Part shown: in pieces, positions 34,774-47,256 of the stretch | Numbering within the stretch: the stretch's first letter is position 1 | How the letters are laid out: every line of letters begins with the position of its first letter | Source of the DNA: Panagrolaimus kolymaensis | Lineage: Eukaryota > Nematoda > Chromadorea > Rhabditida > Panagrolaimidae | Length of the DNA stretch: 64,000 nucleotides | Reading direction: 5' to 3' | Assembly: GCA_028622995.1 (NCBI GenBank) | Contig: JAJQJQ010000045.1 | Location: 930,001-994,000, forward strand | The notes under the pieces: generated by a model | Seen by the model: only the letters and a program-made list of their open reading frames with translations | Database searches by the model: none | Told to the model about the DNA's origin: nothing | Position numbers and translations under genes: made by a program

Positions 34774-35591
34774 TCTATTTATTGAACCTTTGTTTTACCT
34801 TTTAAATTTGTCATGTTTTTTAGTTCGTTAAATAAAGTTGTTTTTGGTTATTACTGTTTATGTTTGAATCAATTAAGTAAAAGCTTTTTACTGAAAAGTA
34901 TCTGATGCATTGGTAGCTTTAACTCAAAAGAAACAAAAAGGTATTAACTCCAATTTGATGTTACTTCCAAAACATCATAAATCCTTGCCTAGTCCTAATA
35001 GATATTGCCGATAATCTTCATTTCGTTTTTTATGATGATGAAAAAAGTTTACATAATCCAACAAACAAACAAAAAAAGATTGCTTCATTTTTGCTTGCAT
35101 TTTTCTGGACCTTTTCATTACCGTATCTTCTTTTTTCACTTGCAAGTTGCAAAGATACATGCACACAATCGAGCCAGCAAGCGGCTGGCTGATTGTTAAA
35201 TCGCGCAACATTTTTTTTGAGCTTCCTTCATTTTTGCGAACGAGTAAAAAAACGTTGTCACTTTTTTTTGTTTGATCCATCATTCCCAACTTTTTTCCTT
35301 CATCTCCTCCATTTTTTTTCTTCATTATCCGAGATTTCTGAATATTTTGCTATCTTTCTATTACCCTTTTTTGCTTGATTACTTAGAGTTTAGCTTGAAT
35401 ATTTTACTAGTTCTTTACCAAACTTATCTTCGATGCCATCCACTTTGTTAGTCTCTTTTATCCGTGTATGATTTTATTCGACTTTTGCTTAACTATGATT
35501 TTTTTAGGTTTTTCTCAACTAACCCCGCTGGCTACAAGAGGCTTGAACTTATCTACTGCTTATCATCAATCCTGCTTCAACTTTTGATAAA
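34774..35591. other. Intergenic and 5' region of the acyl-CoA synthetase
   Basis: Contains a 12-bp hairpin (35166-35195) and a TTTTTTTAG acceptor at about 35509, 83 bases before the start codon at 35592. A 95-codon frame here runs over the true start in another phase and is not used. Confidence 0.5.
35166..35195. other. Strong hairpin upstream of the acyl-CoA synthetase
   Basis: CAATC-G-AGCCAGC pairs with GCTGGCTGATTG around the loop AAGCG: 12 base pairs with a one-base bulge, GC-richer than its surroundings. Function unknown. Confidence 0.5.
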
Positions 35592-37810
35592 ATGGGTTCT
35601 GGATGGTTTTTATGGTCAAACAAAGAAGACAAAGTTGATCCATTGGTTGATCTTCAATCTCAAACTCGCCAACTTCCTGTATGTTTTTAAGTCTTTCTTT
35701 ACAAAGATGATTCCTTTGATTACTTATCACATACTTATTCTTGTTTTTTAGGACGGATCAAGAGTATGCCGGTATCTCAAAACTGACAATTTGATGTCTT
35801 CAATTCATCTTGATGCTTTAACTCTTTATGAAGGTATTCGACGTGGTGCTCGTGTTTCAAACAATGGTCCAATGCTGGGAAAACGTGTCAAACAAGCTGA
35901 TGGTACTGAACCTTATGTATGGATCACTTACAATGAAGTCATTGATCGTTCGCTCACTGTTGCTCATGCTTTGCGACATGTTGGTGTTCCTGTTGGTCAA
36001 GAAACTTTTATTGGAATTTATGCTAAGAATCGACCTGAATGGATCATCGTCGAACATGCCACTTATGCCTTCAATAATGTTTTGGTCGCTTTGTATGAAA
36101 CTCTTGGAGCTGAAGCTTGCACCTACAGTCTTAATCAAACCGAAATTCCTATCGTCTTCTGTGATTCTTTGGTTAAAGCTAAAAGTAAGTTTTCACTTTC
36201 TCTCTTATTCCATGTTAATGCTTTCTTATTTCTAGGCCTCATGAAAGAAAAGAAAAATTGTGTCTTCTTAAAACATCTGGTCGTTATGGATGAAGAAGTT
36301 ACTCCTGAAGACAAAGCTTTATTCGATGTCGCTGGTCTTTCACTTTATGGTTTTGCCGAATTTGAAGCTCTTGGACAAAATGCTGATAAATCTACTGCTA
36401 CTCCTCCTAAACCTGATGATCTCGCAACTATCTGCTACACTTCTGGAACAACTGGAACACCCAAAGGTGTCATGCTTACTCATGGAAACGTTATTGCTGA
36501 TGTTACAACGTTGGAATATTTCAAACATGCTCCAATAACAAGTGATGACGTCATGATGAGCTTTTTACCTTTGGCGCATATGTTTCAAAGAGTGGTTGAA
36601 GCCACTCTTATTTCTCAAGGTGGTCGTATTGGATTCTTCCGTGGTGAAATTCGATTGCTTCCTGATGACATCAGAACTCTTCAACCTACCGTTCTTCCTG
36701 TTGTACCTCGTGTTTTGAATCGAATTTATGATAAAGTCATGTCAGAAGTCAACAAATCTCGTCTTCGCAAGATGTTATTGGATGCCGCTATCTCATACAA
36801 AACTCGTGAAATTAACCAGTTTGTTTACATTCTTTATCTTCTTATTTACTTACATGTTCTTTTTCAGAGGTATCATTCGTAACAACTCCTTGATTGACAA
36901 CTTCATCTTCAAAAAGATTCGTGACCAACTTGGTGGACGCGTTAAATTGATGATTACTGGTTCGGCTCCTCTTGCTGACAATGTTCTTACGTTCATTCGA
37001 TGCACACTTGGTTGTATGGTTGTTGAAGGTTATGGTCAAACTGAATGCGTTGCTGCTTGTAGCATTACTCTTGAAGGTGATTCGGTTCCTGGGCATGTTG
37101 GCGTGCCATCTCCGTGCAATATGATCAAACTCATTGATGTTCCTGAACTTGATTACTATGCTAAAGATGATGCTGGTGAAGTTTGTATCAAAGGAGCTAA
37201 TGTTTTCAAAGGCTATTACAAGAATGAAGAACAAACCAAAGAAACTCTTGATCAAGATGGATGGCTTCATACTGGCGATATCGGACGATGGACTGAAACT
37301 GGAACATTGAAGATCGTTGATCGAAAGAAACACATCTTTAAGTTAGCTCAGGTATGTTTTTTTACTCACTTTTGTTCGTAGTGACTAATAGTTGGTTTTT
37401 AGGGTGAATATGTTGCTCCTGAAAAAATTGAAAATATTTATGTTCGTTCAAAGTTCGTGGCTCAATCATTTGTTTATGGTGAAAGCTTGAAGTCCTGCCT
37501 CGTCGCTATTGTTGTTCCTGATCAAGAAGTTCTCATCCCTCAAGCCATCAAACAACTTGGATTGAAAGAACTTTCAATGGAAGAACTTTGCAAAAGAGAA
37601 GATGTAAAGAAGATGATTTTCGATGATTTACTCGCTGTTGGAAAAGCTGCAAGCTTGTATTCTTTTGAGCAAGTCAAGGACATCTTCCTTTCATCTGAAA
37701 TGTTCTCTGTTGAAAATGATCTATTAACGCCAACTCTCAAAAGCAAGCGCCCAAAATTGAAGGAACATTTCAAGCCTCAACTCACCTCAATGTATGAAAA
37801 ACTTGATTGA
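35592..37810 (+). CDS. Long-chain-fatty-acid-CoA ligase (ACSL family)
   Basis: Five exons join in phase: 35592-35678, 35752-36184, 36236-36818, 36868-37351 and 37403-37810, giving 664 residues, normal for the family. It activates long-chain fatty acids to acyl-CoA with ATP, normally at ER or outer mitochondrial membranes. The first-exon start MGSGWFLWSNKEDK is chosen because it joins in phase to the conserved RQLPDGSRVCRYLKTDNL region. Motifs are the AMP-binding P-loop YTSGTTGTPKGVMLTHGN, GYGQTE, TGDIGRW, DRKKHIFKLAQGEYVAPEKI and the C-terminal TPTLKSKRPKLKEHF. All look intact. It most resembles the ACSL1/5/6 branch. An acceptor just before the next (pseudo)gene, about 150 bp after this stop, suggests the two once formed an operon. 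Confidence 0.93.
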
Positions 37811-37963
37811 ATTGTAGTAATAATGTATTTATAATTGTAATTTTACTATGTATTCATTTTGGTTTTATTGACAATAAATTTATTTGTACTATATTATTTT
37901 TTGTGTAACTGCATTTCTTTCTTATTTTTGTTTGTTACTTATTTTCTTGATTTTTAGGCTTCA

Positions 37964-39356
37964 ATGGAAACCATGGAACATCAAGCTGCTAACCGACGTG
38001 AAGAAGAACGTACAAAGGATAACATGGCTGCTTTGCTTCAAGAACCACTGCATTCTGCTCCAAGTCCTGTAAGAATTGTCAATCCTGTTGATGAAGATCA
38101 CACTTTTGCTTTAAATGAAACAACTTTAACTCAATTGCTACTTGATCCAAAATATGCCAATAAAAAGGTATGTGTTGCTTTTTTCTTCATTTTTGTTCAC
38201 TTTTCTCTTTTTAGGTCGCTCTTATAAGTGTTGCTGGTGCTTTTCGTAAAGAAAAGAGCTTCATCCTCAATTTCTTCCTTCGCTTGGCGTGAGAATGGTG
38301 ATGAATCAACGGATTTGCTCACAAGTGCTGATAAACTAGAAGGATTCAATTGGTGAAGTGGATCTGATCGGGATACCAATGGAATGCTTAATTTGGTCAA
38401 AACCATTTATGATCAAAGATGATAACAATGAAGATGTCGCTGTACTTCTCCTGGATACTCAGGGAGCGTTTGATACTAATATCAACTGTGAAAGATTGTG
38501 CAACCATTTTTGCTTTTTCAACAATGCTATCTTCTGTTCAAGTATGTTATATGGGTACTATCACCGTGATTAACTTCTTCTTTTTAGATTTATCACATCA
38601 GTCAAAACGTTCAAGAAGATGATTTGCAGCATTTACAACTATTCACAGAATATGGTAAACTTGCTTCTGAAGAATGCGAAGGAAAGCCTTTCCAAGAACT
38701 CCTATTCTTGGTTCGTGATTGGAGTTATCCTTATGATGCTGATTATGGATTTATTGGTGGTGATCGAATCCTTACAAAGCGCTTAGAAATGAATGAAAGA
38801 ATGCCTCCTGAAATACTCCAACTTCGTGAACAAATCAAAACTTCATTTGATAAGATTACTTGCTTTTTGATGCCTCATCCTGGTTTGAAAGTTGCACAAA
38901 ATCCCATCTTTCATGGTGAACTTGATGGTAAGTTGACGAATATTCTTTTTCATTTATTAATAACTGCTTCCTTTACAGAAATGGAAGAAGTCTTTAAATC
39001 GAATCTCAACGTGCTTATTCCTCGTCTTCTTTATCCTAACAATATCACCGTAAAAAGCATCAATAACCAACAAATTACTTGAATACTTCAAGGTTAGTTT
39101 GGTTAGATACTATGTTTGTTAATAACTTTAGTTTTTAGATTTACATTACTGTATTCCATGGAGAAAATATCCCTGAGTCAAAGGTAAAGATGCAAGAAAT
39201 ATCTGAAGCTAACAATCTGGCTGCTGTATCATCTGCTAAAGCTTTATATGTCGTCATATGGAAGAAATCTGTGGTGGTGATACTCCTTACATGAACATAG
39301 AGGCACTTGATAAACAACATTCTCATTGCTCTATAGAAGCCATTCAATCTCTCATA
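37964..39356 (+). pseudogene. Atlastin-like GTPase pseudogene
   Basis: Five exon remnants match the ER-fusion GTPase atlastin: 37964-38167, 38215-38541, 38588-38927, 38979-39092 and 39139-39356. Splice sites and blocks such as HTFALNETTLTQLLL, SVAGAFRK, LLLDTQGAFDT, QNVQEDDLQHLQLFTEYG, FLVRDWSYPY and MEEICGGDTPYM remain readable. Lesions: Gly to Glu in the P-loop (RKEKS, 38251-38253); frameshifts near 38289, 38390, 38495 and 39250; a stop replacing the Arg expected after FNW (38354-38356); a stop at 39080-39082 where about six codons are missing; and loss of everything after the middle domain, including the membrane hairpin. Neighbouring genes have no such errors, so poor base quality is an unlikely cause. 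The protein lesions are described only, not repaired. Confidence 0.88.
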
Positions 39357-40527
39357 GCATATCCTTTTTTTGTACTGTAATTATGATTTATTGTTTCATA
39401 GCATTGTGACCTGTGTGTATGCGCATTGCTTGAAATTTGTATTTGATTTTGTATTGCTTTGTTTAAATAAAGTTGTTTATCTTTTGTTTCTTTGATTACA
39501 ATTAGTTGATTTAATGGATTTATCACATCACAAAGTTTTTACAGTCCTTACCGCTAAGCAATAATAAATAAGGATTCATTATATGGATTTGTTGGCTGAA
39601 GTAAAGTAAATCATTCATGTAAAACAGCAACAAGTATTTCACTTGAAGCACTCATTTGGTCTCCATTTCTTTTTTGCTTATGAGGGAGATTAAAGAGTGA
39701 TGGCGTTCCTTTTTATCCATCTCTGTTAAGTAAAAATATGTTTAGCCGTTGAAGTTTTCCTTCCAAGTAATTTTCATTGTGTGTTCGTTATTTCGTGCTC
39801 ATCCTTTTCGATGTGTCGTGCTCAATCGGAAATCAAGCATGGAAAAATTGCAAAAAAAATGAAAAATTGGCATAAACGCTGTTGGGGTAAAATTTTTAAG
39901 CGCATGAAATCATTGTAATTTGCATAAAACAAGCTCCATGACCGGCGGAGCTTCTAGTGAAAATGATTGATAGTTATCAAACCTAACGCTGTGAAAGTTT
40001 GGTCAAATAAGTTTATGTTTGTGAAGGTTAAAAGTGATTTTTTCTTAAATTTGCATATGCATTTGCTTGTAGTTTCATACTCTCTTTTTATTGATATTAT
40101 TGAGGAAGCATATTTCTTAATTCGCTTTTTTGGTTTTTGACCATCACATTCAGATTTAGAGGGGAAATGATAGTTGCTTCTTTTGAATGAAAAAAAGAAA
40201 CATCTTCATGATTGAGAAGAAAAGGTTATGTTAAAGCTTCTTGTTATGTAAATTTGCTCATAATCGTCAAACATATTTACAAATAACCGGAATCAAATTA
40301 AATGCAACTAAATTTATCTTCTGTTAATCCACTTTCAACAAAAAAAATTTTTTAGCAAAAAATTTTCCATTGAATCAAGCAAAAAAGTACATTTCTCTGG
40401 TCATCTTCACCTTTGTTTTTCTTCATCTTCCATCACTTTAGTTTTTGATGTAAGTGCCTTTCAAAAAAAAATGATCTTTGGTTGTTAGCTTGCTAATGAT
40501 CCCATCAATTGGAGGAAATCATTTGAG

Positions 40528-40680
40528 TGCGATGTGTTGTAACCTCCGCAAGGAAGTTCTCTGTTTCACGGTGATAATGATGGAATCGAAATATAATTGA
40601 TTAGTGATACTTAAACTTAAACCGTCCGTTCCGTTGGATGCGATGTGTTGTAACTCCGAAAGGACGTTCTCTGTTTCATG
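40528..40680. repeat. Two ~44-bp copies 111 bp apart
   Basis: TGCGATGTGTTGTAAC(C)TCCG followed by (A)AAGGA(A/C)GTTCTCTGTTTCA occurs at about 40528-40572 and 40639-40680. GC content is higher than in the flanks. Confidence 0.7.
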
Positions 40681-40883
40681 AAGATGGAAAAACCCCCAGC
40701 TTTGCAAAATTCTCATTTTGACCGAAGTTCTTTCGCTGAGAAATTTGAATTATTGTTGAGCTTAATCGCAGGACTATACAAGCCTAACAGTTGTCGAACC
40801 TTAATGATGACTACTGGGTTTCGCAGTCTTAGATTAAAAATAAATTTTGTAAAGTACCAGTTTAACTGGGGCGCCTATTCGTT

Positions 40884-41100
40884 ACTTCGGTAAAAAAAAA
40901 CTTATTCAAAACTTCCTCGAAGAAGCTAGAATATTTTATCATGCAAAAGCAATTCTCAATACTTCGGTAAAAAAAACTTATTCAAAACTTCCTCGAAGAA
41001 GCTAGAATATTTTATCATGAAAAAGCAATTCTCCTTAATTCGGTAAAAAAAACTTATTCAAACTTCCTCGAAGAAGTGAGAATATTTTATCAAGCAAAAT
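40884..41100. repeat. ~77-bp tandem repeat, about 2.8 copies
   Basis: Units start at about 40884, 40961 and 41037 with TTCGGTAAAAAAAAC. Each contains the self-complementary CTTCCTCGAAGAAG followed by AGAATATTTTATCA. Unit-to-unit identity is high. Confidence 0.8.
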
Positions 41101-41648
41101 AAGTTTTGAAGAAACACATCTTTCGAATCAAATGATTTACTTTATCCTTCGATTTCAAAGAAAGCCTAAAGTTTACGTTCACGATTTTTGTTGGAAGACT
41201 TTGAGGCTGCTTTATTGGATTAAATCAATTTGAAATAAATAAATGCACAAACTTTTCATGGTCAAAGATGAAACAGTAAAAATTGTAATTCTCTAATATT
41301 TGTCTTCAACAAAACAAATGCCTGAAGCTTTGACAAGCCCCCATTTCGAGGTTGATGAACTCAAACTTTTCAGCGCTATGTGGTTTCAACCAATTTGCTT
41401 TATGCATCAAGAAAGCTAACATTGGGTTAAAAAATTTGGTAATGGCAGCGGATTAACTCTGGCTTATGTTGTTACAATATTACCATCAAGAAATTATCTT
41501 TTTTTGGAAAACTAAGCATTTTACAACACCCAAAAGTAACAACATTGACTTTTTCGCTAATTCCTTAAGACACCATTCACAACCAAAAATATTTATTTAT
41601 TCAAAAACATAAAGTTATAAAATTTAACAGATAATTAAACAGGTATCA

Positions 41649-44600
41649 TTATTGTTCAGCAAGCTCTTGTTTGATTCTTTGAATTGCATTGGTTCCTGAT
41701 TGTTCTTCATTCTCTGGTGCTTCCACTTCATCCAATCTTGATCGAATTGATTCGAACACCATTTCGCTATGTTGTTGATCGTAAAAACCTTTAGCAGCTC
41801 GACCTAAAAACCACACTAAGTAAGTCCTCATCAAACAGAAATAAAGAAAACTTACGCTTCTTTCCTCGAACAAACAATAAATCAGCTAAAGTTAGTTCAC
41901 CATCATGTTGTTCACCACTTTCTTCCATTTCTTTTTGCTTCTTTGTAACCCATCGAGGTTGATAAGCACCCATTTGAGTTAGTTGAGTTTTATCTTTCAC
42001 CACTTCAGGTCGTAATGCAACAACTTCGAGATTATTTATTTGAAGATTTGAAGCAGAAGAGGTTGACGGTACTTCAGTTGGAATAGCAGGAGCAGAAGCA
42101 AGAATACTTTCTGGTGGTAAATCAGATATCACCATATCAGCTTTTCGTTTTCTTCCACGTTTTTTCGGAACTTTCTTTGGAGGCGGTGTTTCATCAACGA
42201 CGATAACAGATTCACTTCTTTCATGTTCAGGTGGAGCAAGAATTTGAAGATTAGAAGGAATAGGTATTTCTCTGCTTGGAAAATTGGTATCATCTAACAT
42301 CGCATCTTTTCTTCTTCTTCCTTTTGCTTTGGGTTTTGATGCACTTGCAATGACATTGGTTAATACAGAATCAATGGAGGTGTCAATTTTGTTTGAATTC
42401 ATCACTGAAAAGTAATCTCGTTAGAAGTATTTCATAAATAAACTAGAAACTCACTCATTCTTTTATAAACTAAAGGAATTTCTGCTTCAGAAACGGTGCT
42501 TGTTCGTCCAACAATTAATGTATCATCTTCAAAAACAGAGACACCCAATGATTCATCATTTGTTTCTTCGAAAATTCTTTCTCTTTGACGTCGAACTTGT
42601 TGAGCTTGAATTTCTTGAAGAATTCTTAGTTTAGCTTCAGGAGATCGTTGACCATGTTGAAGTAACATTGGAAGGAAAAACATTTTAAACATTCGTGCAC
42701 GAAGAAGTAAATAATCAACAGAATTTACAACATGTTGAGGAAGTTCAATGTCCAATCGTTGATTTGAAAATTCAGTGAAAGCAACAGGAGATCCATTTTC
42801 ATCCAAAGGATCAAAATATCCACTTGCAACAGTAGTACATATTTCACGTCCACGTGCCTAAAAAAGGTTTTGTTATCACAGAAAGTTTAACATAAAGTGA
42901 CAATAAGAAGAGGAAAAACGCGAGTGAAATCCATGCTAAGGTATAAAGTAATCTTAATAGCACATAAAAACCGACAAGAAAACAGAGCTTTATAGCCTTA
43001 AAATAACCTAATTCTGATATATAAAGCTTCAATCAAAGCAAACATAAAGCATAAAACAAGAATTTCTCAAATGTTGCAACAAGCATAAACAACAAAACAT
43101 ACCCGATATTGATGAAGTGCAGTTAAATTTCCACGACATGGCAGCATACAGTCACTTATTAGCTTACAAAAAGCAATAAGAGGTGGTGATTCTTCTTTAG
43201 AATTTTCATAAACAGCTGGAACTTCTTCGAATGTTAATTCCTAAAATACGATTCGTTATCAACTTTATAAAGGACATCCATAAAACAAACTAACATCTCG
43301 GTAATATTCGGTTGATCGTTTGACGGAATCCAATCTCCAATGCTTTTCATAAAAGTACATACTCGATGAAACCAAATGTTTGTTGAGGTTTAACATCAAT
43401 CGAAGGATCATAGCTTCACGATCAGTCACCCAATACTTTCCATTATCTTCATCTTCCATTAGAACCAATTCGGCGATTCTTTTCTTAGTTCCATCTTTTC
43501 GATAAATCCTTTCTTCAGGAAGATTGAGAAGCCTTGCGATTTCAGGTGTAAGACGCATTTCACGGATGAGTTCACATTTTTCAACAAGTTCGGTTTCATT
43601 TCTCACAAGAGCAAGACGTTTGACATCAGATGGTTTCACTTTTTTACCACGTCGTTGAATTTTTCGTCGGCGAATTCGAATACGAGGTAAACGACGTTTT
43701 CTTTGTTGATCAAGATCACTGAAAAAGATGTGAATTAATAAGTGAAAAAAGGTCAATGAAATGGAGCAACATTCGAGTATACAGAATTATAGTAATTTTA
43801 GTAAACTTCAAGAGCAAAAAAGATTTTATCAAATGGTTTCGAGTAAGGTAAACAACATTCTTCATCGGTACGAAGATATCAATAGTTCCATTTTCTCGTA
43901 GTGAATGCCAAAAACCTTACCTTTCTCTAATAACAATAACTTCATCCATCAATTGCTTCACTCTTTCGATATCTTCTTCTTTATATTTCGTTACCAAGTG
44001 GTCAAATGGTTCACCACAGCTGCTGAATTCTTCACATTCCAAATCACGTAATCTTTTTCTTTCGCTTAATTCGATTTGGAATTCTTCTAATTGTAGCCGG
44101 ATTTCTTGAGGAACAGAACCATATAGCTTTTCGAAACGTCGAAGTCGAACTTCATCCACGGTTAAACGTTTCTTCCATATTCCTGTTGCATATGCATGAA
44201 CATCTCCAAATTGTTTTCGTCGTTCATCATCTACGGTATCAGCGACTTGAATTTGCCCGCTTCTGTTCAAAATGAAAGCTCCAATACCAAATCGTTTAGC
44301 AAAGTCATTTTCTTCATTTAGTTTATCAGCTTCGAAGGTTTCATAAACTTGAAAACGTGTTAGAACATCTTGACGACGAGAGAATTGATTCCAAATTGAG
44401 TGATCATCATTTGCATCCAAATCATATGGTGGAAGATCCTAAAAAGTGATTTGGGTTAAAAGGAAGAGAAAGTTAACGAAACACAAACCTTAATTTTTCG
44501 ATTCAAAAAACGACGAAATCTTGAACGAACATCAGCTGGATGACGATTGGATAAAAGTTGACTAATTTCTGACCATCTTCCACGACCAAAAAATCTGACA

Positions 44601-47256
44601 GCAGTTAAAATCATTTCATCTTCTTCTATGGTCCAATTTTGAACGTTTCTTTTGGAGTCCAATACATTGCTCCATCGAGATCGACATTGAGGAGCACTTC
44701 TTCCAGGAACACATGATGCAATTCGATCCCAATCATATGGGCCATAACGATTGACAGCTTCCAAAAGGAACTGAAAAATTGAAGTTAATAAAAGAGGTAA
44801 AAAAGAAAGAGAAAAAAGTGTTTGAAAAAGAAAGGATGGTAAGGCTTTAAGTTAGCATTAATATGCAAGAAAGTAAAGCATCTTTTAGCTATTAATGGCT
44901 TTTCAAGTGTAATGCATGAGCATTTGGCTAATTAAAAATAACTCGCATCAATCACTATCAACGAGGATATCAAATAACTAAAAGTGCATCGACCTTTGTC
45001 ATTCGACACGTGACATTGCCTGCATTCTGTCATACCTATTAGTCACAACTAAATTCACTTTAGCTATCACGCTCGTGCAAGTCTTTAACTTACTTTATCA
45101 AACGCTAGTCTTTAGCCGTTTATTGTTAGCATCAAGCATGCAATGACGCACGAAAATAGTTATGATATCCGAGGCGTGGTGTCTGCACATTCCAATTCTC
45201 ATTCTTTATAAACAAATCAGATACCAGCTTATCCAAGCAATCGCAACATGGAAAAAGCAAATCCTAATTTCCACTCTCAAGCAGTCCTAGAAGAGGTCAA
45301 GTCTCCTCTGGCAGTCTCATATTATCTCACTTTCCTCACTCTTTTGTACTGTAATACCATAATTGATAATAAAGGAATTCACCTAAGCTCACAGGTGACT
45401 CGAACAATATACCGCTACACTATAGTGATTAAACAAGAGTAACATGTCGCAACGTGACATCTTAATGCTAACAAAACTTGTTTACAATCTCATCACTTAT
45501 TACATAAACTTGAAAAAGGAATTTCTTACCATATCTTCAGCATGAGTCCAGCGACCAATGTGAACAGACATATTCAGCGAATATTGAAAACGTCGACGAC
45601 ATTCATTCGTATTTCGATTACCCATCAATTTTGCGACCTTTTCCCATGGAATTGAATCAATGTTATTATAGCCAAATACAATAGAAATCAGCTTTTCATC
45701 ATCTTCACTTGACCACATTTGCTTTTCGATGAAATACTTTTGTTCAAGTTCTTTGGCTCGACAAATACATTGGAATTCATTTCGATTGGTTCCTAGTTCG
45801 TGAGCAACAAATTTCCAGTTGATGAACGAAAGATTAGAAGCTTCATGAAGTTGTTCATCTTCTTCAGTAGTCCATGGAGTTCGATTGATTTCAGGCCGTT
45901 GTTCATTCATCCATCGTTGACGACATGCTGTTCCACTTCGAATAACGTTAAACTAAAATTGTATTCTTTCAAACAAGAAAGAAAAACAAAGTAAGCTTAC
46001 ATTTCTAACAGAAATTTCATTCCATGAAATTTTACTATAATCACCAGTAAAGATTTCGTCATCAGGTAACTTCAAAGTATACACAATTTTACGATCCAAG
46101 GTTTTGATTTCACTTCTCCATGATTCCAAATCGTCGTCAGTGTTTGTTGCATCAAAGCTTCTGATTTTGTCCTCAAGAAGAGATTTGCGAGATTCCAGCC
46201 GTAAAGTCATCTGACGCAAAAGTTGTTCACGAACAGCCTCACGAAGTTTTCGATAATCTTCTTCACGCCCTAAAAGTACAGTATGATGAAGTTAGTATTC
46301 AAAGAAACAAAAGTGGCTATCAAAAGTTGTGAAAACATAAAAGAAGCCACTCTGTTAGCTTAAAAAGCTTCAAGTAAAGCAAAAGTAAAACTTACATAAC
46401 ATTTCTTCTCGAATGGGCGTAGTGAGCAGATGTGTTTCAAGCAATAACTTAGTTTCATCGTTCATTTGTGGAGGCTAAAAAACAACATTAATAAAGATAA
46501 ATAATGAAAGAGAAAAGTGTCGTACCATTCCATGTCGATCTTTGAAGTATGGTCTCATATAAATTGCAATAGAAATAGAATACGGTTTTGAATCTTCGGT
46601 TTTGTTCGCAAGTCTTTCATGGATATCTTCTTGAGTTTCACGATTTTCATCCAATGCTCGATCAGTTTTAGCAATCAGCGATTCGATTATTTCCAGATAA
46701 GAGGCATTGTAGGCGATCAGATTTTGTAATTCATCATCAGTAACATTAGCCATTTGTCGTACAAGTAGTCGAAGTTCATCATCGATAATGAGTTCTTCTT
46801 CAAACTCGTCATCATCGTCTTCTTCACTTGCTTCATCATCGACTTCTTCATCTTCGAAATCAGCATTGCCTTCAGATTCAAAGCCATCATTCGAAGCATG
46901 AGCAGGTAAATCACGGAGTTCCTGAAAATAAAGGTGATTAGAAAACATTTTTTAGTAAGTGTGAAGAAACATAAAAAGCTATTGTTTTATGACGCATTAT
47001 TAGCTATCAACAGGATGCAATAAGTTTGATGATTACGGTATAAGAAACAGCTTTAACCATTTTTCTTTCAAATAATGATGCAATGAAACTTACTGAAGCT
47101 GATGGTTCATAAGGATATTGGCGATTTTGAACTGAAAAAGAAGGTTAATCGATTAAAAAAATTTCTTTAAAAGGACATACCTTGAATGGAATTAATCAGT
47201 TCTGCTTCATTATATTCATCACCGAACATATTTCCAAATGGATCGTTGCTATCCAT
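41649..47256 (-). CDS. SNAPC4: snRNA-activating protein complex subunit 4 (SNAP190), Myb repeats
   Basis: Thirteen exons join in phase (47256-47181, 47131-47094, 46921-46526, 46474-46396, 46269-46001, 45952-45530, 44770-44489, 44438-43921, 43718-43295, 43240-43103, 42857-42455, 42404-41856, 41803-41649), giving about 1,249 residues. SNAPC4 is the DNA-binding scaffold of SNAPc, which binds the proximal sequence element of snRNA genes for Pol II and III. Residues about 270-520 hold 4.5 Myb repeats, the SNAPC4 hallmark: a half repeat (FNVIRSGTACRQRWM), then repeats beginning TPWTTEEDEQL, QMWSSEDDEKL, GRWTHAEDM and NWTIEEDEMIL. A long acidic N-terminus (DFEDEEVDDEASEEDDDD) precedes them. The C-terminal region has basic clusters (KKVPKKRGRKRK). 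In Caenorhabditis the orthologue also serves piRNA promoters. The 757-nt intron within the third repeat is far longer than the others. Confidence 0.88.
44772..45529. other. Unusually long SNAPC4 intron with a possible nested frame
   Basis: This intron is more than ten times the local median. On the opposite (plus) strand, TATAAA at about 45205-45210 precedes an ATG at 45248 opening 64 codons (MEKANPNFHSQAVLEEVKS, then a hydrophobic YYLTFLTLLYC stretch). ACGTGACAT occurs near both ends as a direct repeat. It may be a nested small gene or a small insertion; neither is proven. Confidence 0.3.

Larger units (their letters stand above)
39357..41648. other. Intergenic with two short tandem-repeat blocks
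   Basis: Apart from the repeats at 40528-40680 and 40884-41100, no gene or RNA is recognised. The right end is the 3' flank of SNAPC4. Confidence 0.55.

Noticed and set aside
40884..41100. Regular repeats considered as a CRISPR array.
   Set aside because: The units are contiguous 77-bp tandem copies without unique spacers, in a eukaryotic genome.
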